Of a DNA stretch of 15,192 nt, positions 1-5,596 are shown piece by piece. A program made the translations under genes and the position numbers. The notes under the pieces are model-generated. The model saw only the letters and a program-made list of their open reading frames with translations. It searched no databases and had not been told where the DNA came from. Every line of letters starts with the position of its first letter. Position 1 is the stretch's first letter. The stretch is from Planctomycetota bacterium. GTDB lineage: Bacteria; Planctomycetota; JAMOSO01. Location: positions 1 to 15,192 of the forward strand of contig JAMOSO010000018.1 of the NCBI GenBank assembly GCA_027063065.1. Reading direction: 5' to 3'.

Positions 1-47
1 AGGCGATGAGTAAATAATAATAATTCTTTGTCGAGTTTCTCAAGCAC
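1..47 (-). CDS. 5' end of an unidentified gene (partial)
   Basis: Reading leftward, a GTG codon at 47-45 is preceded by a GGGAG ribosome-binding site five bases upstream and opens a frame that runs off the window edge. The visible residues are (M)LEKLDKELLLFTHR, too few to assign a family. The gene lies about 30 bases downstream of the predicted start point of a sigma-54 promoter. A sigma-54 target in a flagellated organism could be a flagellar rod/hook gene, but that is only a guess from context. The start choice rests on the Shine-Dalgarno spacing; an upstream in-frame GTG at 59-57 is possible but would sit on the ribosome-binding site. Confidence 0.5.
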   Translation of the reverse strand, partial: MLEKLDKELLLFTHR

Positions 48-86
48 AATGGCTCCCACTAATAAAAAACAATTTCGTTAATTATT

Positions 87-103
87 AGCAAAGAGCGTGC
101 CAA
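87..103 (-). promoter_or_regulatory. Sigma-54 (RpoN) promoter
   Basis: On the minus strand the sequence TTGGCACGCTCTTTGCT matches the RpoN consensus (YTGGCACG, four bases, TTGCW) at essentially every position. The -24 GG lies at 101-100 and the -12 GC at 89-88, with the obligatory 10-base separation. Transcription would start near position 76 and run leftward into the partial gene starting at 47. This kind of promoter needs an AAA+ enhancer-binding activator, so the gene at the edge is probably conditionally expressed. Confidence 0.8.
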
Positions 104-115
104 CCTGATATTTCC

Positions 116-155
116 GTAAGACGTTGTATATAAAGGGTTTACATCAACGTCTTAC
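116..155. repeat. 11-bp perfect inverted repeat upstream of sigma-54 promoter
   Basis: GTAAGACGTTG (116-126) and CAACGTCTTAC (145-155) are perfect reverse complements separated by 18 bases. The repeat lies between the metF stop codon and the sigma-54 promoter, centred about 60 bases upstream of the predicted start point. Neither side carries the T-run of an intrinsic terminator in the leftward direction. It could be an activator (enhancer) site for the sigma-54 promoter, or a weak RNA hairpin ending the metF message. Confidence 0.55.
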
Positions 156-205
156 ATTATTTAGATTTAAAATACAGAAAATTAAACCTATATGGAAAAT
201 TTTAC

Positions 206-1084
206 CTATTCAACTGCCAAAAAACCTTTTAAACGCAAATTTTCGACAATTAACGCCGCCGCCTGTGAACGATTTAAACTATACAAATGAATCCCAGCTA
301 TGCCATTTTTTAATAAATCTACACATTGACCAGTGGCATAAGCAATACCGACCTCTACGGCCTCTTGCTTAGAACAACCCTCCATCATACCTTTTAAAAC
401 ACCAGGTATTTGACAGGCACACATCTCTTGAAATTTAGACATTTGCCCTATAGACGACACAGGCATAATACCAGCCGTTAATGGCAAATTAACCCCTGCC
501 TTTATAGCTTTATCTCTAAAACTATAAAACTTTTCATTATTAAAAAACAATTGACTAGCCGCAAAGTCCGCTCCATTATCTTGCTTTATTTTTAAATGTT
601 CAATATCCACATCCAAGCTTATAGCCTCACTATGTTTTTCAGGATAATAAGCGCAACCTATTTTAAAATCAAAATGCTTTTTGATATAAGCAATTAATTC
701 TGACGCATACGCAAACCCTTCTGGATGTGGAGTAAATTTAGACTGACCCTGTGGAGGATCGCCACGCAAGGCCATAATAGCTTTGACTCCAGCATCTGAA
801 AGTTTTTCTAAAATACTATGTATTTCAGACTTGGAATGACCAACACAAGTTAAATGAGCCATTGTATCAATTTCTAATTCACCTTGTATACGCTCTACCA
901 AAGATAAAGTCTTATCTCTAGTAGTCCCACCAGCCCCATAAGTAACTGATATAAAATCTAAATTTTTTTGTTTTACCTCACCCAAGGTCGAATACAAAGT
1001 ATGCCATCCTGCCGAGGTTTTAGGAGGAAAAAACTCATAACTAATGGTTGGTATTTTATTGGTCAATTTATCAAAAAAGTTCAT
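206..1084 (-). CDS. metF: 5,10-methylenetetrahydrofolate reductase
   Basis: Reduces 5,10-methylene-THF to 5-methyl-THF with FAD, supplying the methyl group for methionine synthesis in the cytoplasm. The 292-residue product has the usual bacterial MetF length and forms one TIM barrel. Visible family blocks are SYEFFPPKT near residue 15 (Glu17 corresponds to the catalytic Glu28 of E. coli), FISVTYGAGGTTRDKT, HLTCVGHSKSEI, ALRGDPPQG (flavin/folate-site Asp), YYPEKH, and the folate-site GADFAASQLFF. The frame stays open upstream to 1126. The ATG at 1084 is chosen because an AGGATT ribosome-binding site precedes it and the conserved N-terminus follows at once. The gene stands alone: a promoter candidate lies just upstream and the neighbouring gene downstream has its own sigma-54 promoter. 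No MetJ box or SAM riboswitch was recognised in its leader. Confidence 0.96.
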   Translation of the reverse strand: MNFFDKLTNKIPTISYEFFPPKTSAGWHTLYSTLGEVKQKNLDFISVTYGAGGTTRDKTLSLVERIQGELEIDTMAHLTCVGHSKSEIHSILEKLSDAGVKAIMALRGDPPQGQSKFTPHPEGFAYASELIAYIKKHFDFKIGCAYYPEKHSEAISLDVDIEHLKIKQDNGADFAASQLFFNNEKFYSFRDKAIKAGVNLPLTAGIMPVSSIGQMSKFQEMCACQIPGVLKGMMEGCSKQEAVEVGIAYATGQCVDLLKNGIAGIHLYSLNRSQAAALIVENLRLKGFLAVE

Positions 1085-1149
1085 AGTAATCCTAAGTTTG
1101 AAATAATAAAACTTTATATTAGGCAAGCTAGCCCAACAGGTAAAGCCAT

Positions 1150-1155
1150 ATTATA
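1150..1155 (-). promoter_or_regulatory. Candidate -10 box of metF promoter
   Basis: A perfect TATAAT hexamer (minus strand, 1155-1150) lies 66 bases upstream of the metF start codon. No good -35 hexamer is found 16-18 bases further up (closest is TAGCAA-like), so this is a plausible but incomplete sigma-70 promoter. Confidence 0.35.
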
Positions 1156-1159
1156 CATA

Positions 1160-1475
1160 TAGCCCACCGGTTGCTATCATTAACCTTAACGTTGTTTAAA
1201 GCTTAACAAAAATAATCTTAGCCATCCATAAAAACACCTAACCTATCAAAATTAACAGTAACACCCGTTTCACAAAAAACACGTTTTTTATCATGGATAT
1301 GCGACGTAAAAGATTGTAGTTCGATTTGGCAAACACAATCTACCCTTACATATTATGTTTAGATTGTTTGTAATGTGTACACAAACGAATAGCCTTAACA
1401 ATCTTTTCTATTTATAAAGTTTGATATACCAAGCGATGTTGAATATTAATTCTACATAAATAAGCCCCGCTCAAA
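1160..1475. other. Gene-free stretch between metF promoter and transposase relic
   Basis: No open frame with a credible start or family resemblance was found on either strand. The stretch is AT-rich and full of stops. It probably contains decayed flank of the ISAs1 insertion, but terminal inverted repeats could not be identified. The one pattern visible is a set of four GATTGT/ACAATC hexamers in alternating orientation (1312, 1335, 1362, 1398). The outer pair extends to a 10-bp inverted repeat: AAAAGATTGT at 1308-1317 and ACAATCTTTT at 1398-1407. Confidence 0.5.
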
Positions 1476-1940
1476 TCACCGATTAATTTTTAAAATGGCA
1501 GTGGCTTTGGTCACACGTTTACCTCGCACGCTCCCCTTCATTTTATCAGATTTTAACAGATTAAGTGCTACCTTTTTTATTAATGCATATTTTGCACGCC
1601 ATTCTTTTTGCGAATAGTAGACTTGTCCTCACCAAAAGTAATATCTAAACGCCAGTGTAAGCTATTTTCAACACCCCGATTATCTCTAACTTTACGCTCT
1701 ACTTCATCTGAAAATTTATTTTTTTAGGTTACTAATAAAATATCGCCTTTCCTTGGTTATAACACCTTAAGTATTCTTACTGATTCAACAAAAGTGAGCC
1801 CTGATAATCTAGCCCACAACTTTGTATTGAGTAAAAATATATAATCAGCACGAGCTTCTACTATCTTTTTGGCAATTTTCTTTTAACATCCCATTGCATC
1901 AATCATTACAGTACAGTCGTCTAAATCCAATTTATCTAAG
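1476..1940 (-). pseudogene. Decayed ISAs1-family transposase (C-terminal remnant)
   Basis: Translating leftward from 1936 gives DKLDLDDCTVMIDAMGC, then a stop where the family has Gln, then KKIAKKIVEARADYIFLL. A deletion then joins this to WARLSGLTFVESVRILK. Two more in-frame stops follow (one after VL, one in the KGDILLVT block), then DNRGVENSLHWRLDITFGED and KSTIRKKNGVQNM. A frame change leads to ALIKKVALNLLKSDK and KRVTKATAILK, ending at a TGA at 1478-1476. These blocks match, in order, the DAMG, W..L..VES, W.IENSLHW.LD..F.ED and ALNLLK/KR signatures of ISAs1 (DDE) transposases of about 370 residues. The N-terminal half and the segment after the LALKGNQ-like position are missing. The element is inactive. 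No terminal repeats were recognised. The remnant begins directly at the stop codon of the neighbouring small gene. Confidence 0.88.
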
Positions 1941-2195
1941 CTACTGTGGCTTTAACTTGCTTTTTAATTCTTCTATATCCGCTTGCGAGACCCCTAACTC
2001 TTGAGCAAAATCATCTATTGCCGTTGGGTTAGTCATCACAACCCCCATCAACTCTTGCATAGCCTCTGGCGGTAAATTTAAACTTTGCAACAACCCCATT
2101 GCCATCATAGGATTTAACTTTAATTGCTCCACTATCTCAATTAATTTAGATTCATCAATGTTTTGTTTTTTAAAAATATCGCCCAAGACCGACAT
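1941..2195 (-). CDS. Small acidic helical protein, DUF2999-like
   Basis: This 84-residue protein has no signal peptide or membrane segment and is predicted mostly helical. It has a Met/Leu-rich centre (LNPMMAMGLLQSLNLPPEAMQ) and ends QELGVSQADIEELKSKLKPQ. The pattern of 'NP-AM--L--L-IP-E--Q-LM--VM-NP--I' followed by 'ELG' recalls, from memory, the small DUF2999 family of gammaproteobacteria; function unknown. The ATG at 2195 has a strong AGGAGAA ribosome-binding site and overlaps the end of the preceding gene by 26 bases, indicating an operon. Its stop codon sits exactly where the transposase relic begins, so the original C-terminus may have been altered by the insertion. The gene is certain enough; the family assignment is tentative. 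Confidence 0.75.
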   Translation of the reverse strand: MSVLGDIFKKQNIDESKLIEIVEQLKLNPMMAMGLLQSLNLPPEAMQELMGVVMTNPTAIDDFAQELGVSQADIEELKSKLKPQ

Positions 2196-2547
2196 GTGCT
2201 TTTCTCCTATTCTCGTTTTTACAAGATTCTATCATTCGCAATAGAATACGTTTTGTAGCTGGCTTTGTCCAATAATCAAAAAATAATTTGATATCTTTTT
2301 GCAAATCAGCGTTAGGACCATAATTGTAAACCGAACCCATCAACTGCCTCATTAAGCCTGCATTTTTCCAGTCCCTAAATATGCGTTTAGACGTCTCTAT
2401 ATCAACGCCTATTAAATTTAAATCCATACCAGTTTCATTACTTGGGCATAAATTTTGTAATTCTGAAATGTCATTTTTACTTAGCAAATTATGCTTTGCT
2501 AATACTTGACAAAAAATATCATCATTACGTTTTTTTATTTTTGCCAA
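2170..2547 (-). CDS. Unknown protein, probably the 3' part of a frameshifted gene
   Basis: The frame encodes 125 residues from a TTG at 2547 (the only early start) with no convincing ribosome-binding site. It is basic at both ends and contains an Asn/Trp-rich middle (FRDWKNAGLMRQLMGSVYNYG). No family is recognised. In the same frame the reading continues upstream of TTG through KNAPNGLL to a stop at 2571-2569, so it overlaps the end of the upstream ORF. A -1 shift at the A7 run (2570-2564, minus strand) would fuse the two into one protein of about 205 residues reading KKQMCDRFKKNAPNGLLAK across the joint. The lack of a start signal favours a single gene, either broken, recoded or mis-sequenced. 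The DUF2999-like gene follows with an overlap. Confidence 0.6.
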   Translation of the reverse strand: MAKIKKRNDDIFCQVLAKHNLLSKNDISELQNLCPSNETGMDLNLIGVDIETSKRIFRDWKNAGLMRQLMGSVYNYGPNADLQKDIKLFFDYWTKPATKRILLRMIESCKNENRRKAHVGLGRYF

Positions 2548-2780
2548 TAACCCATTAGGCGCATTTTTTTAAACCTATCACACATTTGCTTCTTAATTTT
2601 TTCATGAATTTCTAAATCTAAAATCTGCTCTGACAAAGCAAAACGAAACAATGGCAATACAGGCTTATGTGCATTAACCTTAATAACTTGTTGATGTACA
2701 TAATCTTTATATTTATCAATACTCAACAACCCATTTGTTACCAACGTTTTTGGATATATCCCTCTAAGTTCATCACCCAT
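2535..2780 (-). CDS. Unknown protein, probably the 5' part of a frameshifted gene
   Basis: The frame encodes 81 residues starting MGDELRGIYPKTLVTNGLL, soluble, rich in Lys and His, with no recognised motif. The ATG at 2780 is preceded by a strong AGGGGAG ribosome-binding site and a good sigma-70 promoter, so this is the true beginning of the transcription unit. Translation runs into the tail MRLMGYWQK right after a run of seven A residues, whereas a -1 shift there continues into the 125-residue downstream frame. The tail beyond the A-run is therefore probably not the native C-terminus. Gene function cannot be stated. Confidence 0.6.
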   Translation of the reverse strand: MGDELRGIYPKTLVTNGLLSIDKYKDYVHQQVIKVNAHKPVLPLFRFALSEQILDLEIHEKIKKQMCDRFKKMRLMGYWQK

Positions 2781-2803
2781 ACAGCTCCCCTTTTAATTTA
2801 CAT

Positions 2804-2830
2804 TTGACATCATTATAACCTATATATACA
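2804..2830 (+). promoter_or_regulatory. Weak candidate promoter for the lipoprotein-glycosyltransferase operon
   Basis: TTGACA (2804-2809) is followed by TATACA (2825-2830) with a 15-base spacer, shorter than ideal, leaving a leader of about 125 bases before the lipoprotein start. It overlaps the leftward promoter, so the two would interfere. A second -10-like TATACT at 2917-2922 lacks a -35. The operon promoter remains uncertain. Confidence 0.25.
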
Positions 2831-2840
2831 CAGTGAGCAA
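2812..2840 (-). promoter_or_regulatory. Sigma-70 promoter of the leftward small-gene operon
   Basis: On the minus strand TTGCTC (2840-2835) and TATAAT (2817-2812) are separated by exactly 17 bases. The -10 is a full match and the -35 matches four of six. The predicted start near 2805 gives a leader of about 25 bases ending in the AGGGGAG ribosome-binding site of the ORF starting at 2780. Confidence 0.65.
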
Positions 2841-2962
2841 ACAATAGATACACTGACAATACTTATATTTAAATTAATTAAGTTCATATATCAATAATAA
2901 TATTTTCTTAGAAAAATATACTAATCTCTGTTATTATTAACTTTTATTAAATCGGAAACCAA

Positions 2963-3508
2963 ATGACTAAATATATATTATTAATTATTAGCATCTTAAC
3001 CTTAAACGCCTGCACATTTAATCGTAACCCTCATAAACATCTTCCTTTAGACGGACTGACTATTGCTGTTATGCCAATAAAAGGTTCTTATGGTAACTAT
3101 GCAACAAATCAATTAATTAACACCTTAAAAAGACATCAATTCAACGTGATTTCTGCCTCAAAAATTAGTCATACCGCAAAGCAACTAGGATTTCAAGCTG
3201 AACATACAATACTACCTAGTGGAGACAGTATTTACTTACCTCAAAGTCAAAAAATTATTGCCAAACAATTGCATATTACTGCCTATTTTATAGGAAATAC
3301 CGACACCATTGAAATTACAAATAAACATTTTAGCGGAGCCTATATCAACTTGCGCTTAATCAAAACTGACACGGGAGCAGTGTTATGGCAAAAGTCATAT
3401 AAACCTGGTTTTTGGACAACAGCATTTACAGCTAAAGGGCACATAAAATGTGGAATACAAAAACTTGTAAAGCAATTTATTGTCTACCAAGAACCACTTA
3501 ACAAATAA
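2963..3508 (+). CDS. Outer-membrane lipoprotein with CsgG/LpoB-like fold
   Basis: The protein has 181 residues. The N-terminus MTKYILLIISILTLNAC is a lipoprotein signal with lipobox LNAC; cleavage would lipidate Cys17. Thr at +2 (no Asp) predicts sorting to the outer membrane. The mature part shows TIAVMPIKGSYGNYATNQLINTL, then NVISASKI, then AYINLRLIKTDTGAVLWQKSY. This is the pattern of CsgG/LpoB/TolB-N-like periplasmic alpha-beta domains (an IAVMP first strand, and a late 'lrliD--tG-vlW' hairpin). Such lipoproteins gate curli export, activate penicillin-binding proteins, or have unknown envelope roles; the sequence does not choose among these. It is shorter than CsgG (about 260). It heads a rightward operon, 25 bases before a glycosyltransferase gene, so a role in surface glycan or envelope assembly is possible. 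Confidence 0.8.
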   Translation: MTKYILLIISILTLNACTFNRNPHKHLPLDGLTIAVMPIKGSYGNYATNQLINTLKRHQFNVISASKISHTAKQLGFQAEHTILPSGDSIYLPQSQKIIAKQLHITAYFIGNTDTIEITNKHFSGAYINLRLIKTDTGAVLWQKSYKPGFWTTAFTAKGHIKCGIQKLVKQFIVYQEPLNK

Positions 3509-3533
3509 TACCACGTATTTTACGGAGCTACCT

Positions 3534-4748
3534 ATGGAAGAAACTTTCTTTTCATTACTCGTCCCCACTAGAGATCGCGCTGTCACACTAGATGGCACAC
3601 TAAGATGTTTAAGCGCAATGAATTACAATAACTACGAAATAGTTGTGATGGATAATCAAGGTGGTCCAGAGGTTAAAGAATTAATAAACACTATTAATTC
3701 ACCTAAAATAAAATACTTTCGAACACATAAAGTACTGGCAATGCCAGATAATTTTGAAGCATGCCTTAATGAAAGCAAAGGTGATTATATCTGTGTAATA
3801 GGCGATGACGATGGCTTAATGCCATCGACCTTAACCATAATCAATGATATGATTTTAAAAAGCAAAGCTGAAATTTTAAAATTGGATAAACACCAATATC
3901 ATTGGCCTTCAACAGGCTTTGAAGGACTTGGCAATATGCTTTACTTAACGCCATTAGGCGTCCCTAGTTATCATAATTCTCGCAAAATGCTACAAATGTA
4001 TTACGATACCAAAATTACCTTTGCCGAATTACCTTGTGCATATAAGAATTTTGTTAGCAGAAAAGTCGTCAATAAAATCAAAGACATTACAGGTAATTAC
4101 TTTTTTGCTACTTCTCCAGATGTAGGCTCTGGCATCGCCAATTTATTTGTTACAGAGATGATGTTTTATACAGGTCTGCCTTTAGTAGTAAATGGCATCT
4201 CTGGCAGTAGCTCTGGTTGCGCATGTTTTTTTAGAAGCAAAGGCAAAAAAGTTCTGCAACAGTCCCTTAAAGAATTTGGTAAAAAAAATATGGGGGAATT
4301 ACTCCACCCAGATTTAATTGATTCGGCAGCGGTGCCAATTGGTATAGCTGACAGTATGATTAGAGTTAAAGAACGGATGTTTCCAGATGACGATAGTATA
4401 AAAGTAAATATGGCCGGAATAATTCAACAGGTTATTTCAAACTTATTAACCGATCCCGCCTCATATTACGACAATTTAAACGATGCTAAAAAACTAGCCA
4501 AAAAACACAATATTCGCATGGATAGATATGATATACCGCCTTACCCAGGCGATAATGCTACCATTAAAATAAGTAAACGACAACGAGGATTCTCTATAGA
4601 CAAAAATGGTGCATTAACGGGCATATCAGTCGATTGCAATCTAACTGGCGGTATAGATGTAGCTGATGCAGCAAAATTAGCCGAAGGAATTATGCCTGAT
4701 ATGCTGGCCTATTGGACACATCTATGGGATGAAGCCTCAAAAAAATGA
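3534..4748 (+). CDS. Family 2 glycosyltransferase (GT-A fold)
   Basis: The 404-residue product transfers a sugar from a nucleotide donor. The GT2 domain occupies roughly residues 4-120. FSLLVPTRDRAVTLDGTL carries the donor-binding first strand, YEIVVMDNQGG the second, NFEACLNESKGDYICVIGDDDG the metal-binding DXD (Asp91-93). The remaining 280 residues have no motif I recognise; they may bind the acceptor. There is no membrane segment, so it is cytoplasmic. The frame extends back to 3480, but ATG 3534 is chosen because GGAG lies eight bases upstream and the GT2 start follows. Its stop overlaps the next ATG (ATGA), showing translational coupling with the SDR gene. Donor and acceptor cannot be told. 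Confidence 0.88.
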   Translation: MEETFFSLLVPTRDRAVTLDGTLRCLSAMNYNNYEIVVMDNQGGPEVKELINTINSPKIKYFRTHKVLAMPDNFEACLNESKGDYICVIGDDDGLMPSTLTIINDMILKSKAEILKLDKHQYHWPSTGFEGLGNMLYLTPLGVPSYHNSRKMLQMYYDTKITFAELPCAYKNFVSRKVVNKIKDITGNYFFATSPDVGSGIANLFVTEMMFYTGLPLVVNGISGSSSGCACFFRSKGKKVLQQSLKEFGKKNMGELLHPDLIDSAAVPIGIADSMIRVKERMFPDDDSIKVNMAGIIQQVISNLLTDPASYYDNLNDAKKLAKKHNIRMDRYDIPPYPGDNATIKISKRQRGFSIDKNGALTGISVDCNLTGGIDVADAAKLAEGIMPDMLAYWTHLWDEASKK

Positions 4749-5593
4749 CAAATATTTTAATTACCGGCGCAACGGGGTTTATTGCTCAATACATAGTAAA
4801 AGAACTGGCTATGTATCCAGAGCTTAATCTCACAGTTGCCAGTCGCAATATAGTCAAACTACAGTCTATCTTTGACAAGCATATAAAAACAGTTGTTATA
4901 GACATTAATAAACCAAAAAAATCATGGTTTAAAAAATGTAATCAACCTGATGCAATCATACATTTAGCTTGGGGAGAATTAAATAATTTCAAATCTGCCA
5001 TACATATCACTCAAGAACTACCAAATCATTTACACTTTTTAAATACCATGATACAAGATGGTGTGAAACACATATTAGTCAGTGGCACTTGTTTAGAATA
5101 CGGATTAACAAACGGCAAATTAACTGAAAATATTCACACCAATCCAACAACAGCATACGGTATTGCCAAAGATAGTTTACGCAAATGCTTGCAAATAATA
5201 TGCGCAGAACAACAATGCCAATTAACATGGCTTAGATATTTTTACATATATGGTAAAGGGCAATCGCCTAAGACATTACTAGCTCAATTAGAAACATCTA
5301 TCAAAAATAAATCCCCCGAATTTAAAATGTCTAAAGGCGAACAGCTACGCGATTATTTACCTGTAGAAACTGTCGCAAAATATACGGCAAAAATTTTTAA
5401 AGCACAAATTGATGGCATTATTAACGTTTGCTCTGGCTCTGCTATTTCAATTAATCAATTAGTCGAAAACAAAAAACTAGAGTTAAATTCTAATATCAAA
5501 CTAAACAAAGGCTTTTATAAGTACCCCGATTATGAACCGATGGCATTTTGGGGGGACACTACAAAATTAAATAAAATTATTAATAAGGCATAA
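4745..5593 (+). CDS. NAD(P)-dependent epimerase/dehydratase (extended SDR), nucleotide-sugar modifying
   Basis: The 282-residue Rossmann protein has an N-terminal dinucleotide motif ITGATGFIA (Gly8, Gly11; the third glycine of the usual GxxGxxG is Ala14). It also has an active-site region LVSGTCLEYG (Ser113/Thr115), catalytic Tyr138 and Lys142 (YGIAK), and the late LRDYLPVE segment typical of sugar epimerases/reductases. By length it resembles reductases making deoxysugars (such as 4-ketoreductases of GDP- or dTDP-sugars) rather than the longer UDP-galactose epimerases; the substrate is not determinable. It sits between two glycosyltransferases and overlaps the first by four bases, so it probably makes the donor sugar used by this cassette. 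Confidence 0.85.
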   Translation: MTNILITGATGFIAQYIVKELAMYPELNLTVASRNIVKLQSIFDKHIKTVVIDINKPKKSWFKKCNQPDAIIHLAWGELNNFKSAIHITQELPNHLHFLNTMIQDGVKHILVSGTCLEYGLTNGKLTENIHTNPTTAYGIAKDSLRKCLQIICAEQQCQLTWLRYFYIYGKGQSPKTLLAQLETSIKNKSPEFKMSKGEQLRDYLPVETVAKYTAKIFKAQIDGIINVCSGSAISINQLVENKKLELNSNIKLNKGFYKYPDYEPMAFWGDTTKLNKIINKA

Positions 5594-5596
5594 TAT

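Noticed and set aside
117-154. Possible MetJ boxes (AGACGT cores in the inverted repeat near metF)
   Set aside because: The cores lie downstream of metF, are about 28 bp apart rather than tandem 8-bp repeats, and match the AGACGTCT box only six of eight.
124-372. Rightward 82-residue frame overlapping the metF 3' end
   Set aside because: It is antisense to a certain gene, has no ribosome-binding site and no family resemblance.
1275-1291. AAAAAAC/GTTTTTT near-palindrome as terminator
   Set aside because: The loop is only two bases, the stem is almost all A-T, and there is no gene end next to it.
3480-3533. Upstream extension of the family 2 glycosyltransferase
   Set aside because: It overlaps the lipoprotein gene end and lacks a ribosome-binding site; the GGAG-led ATG at 3534 fits the domain start.
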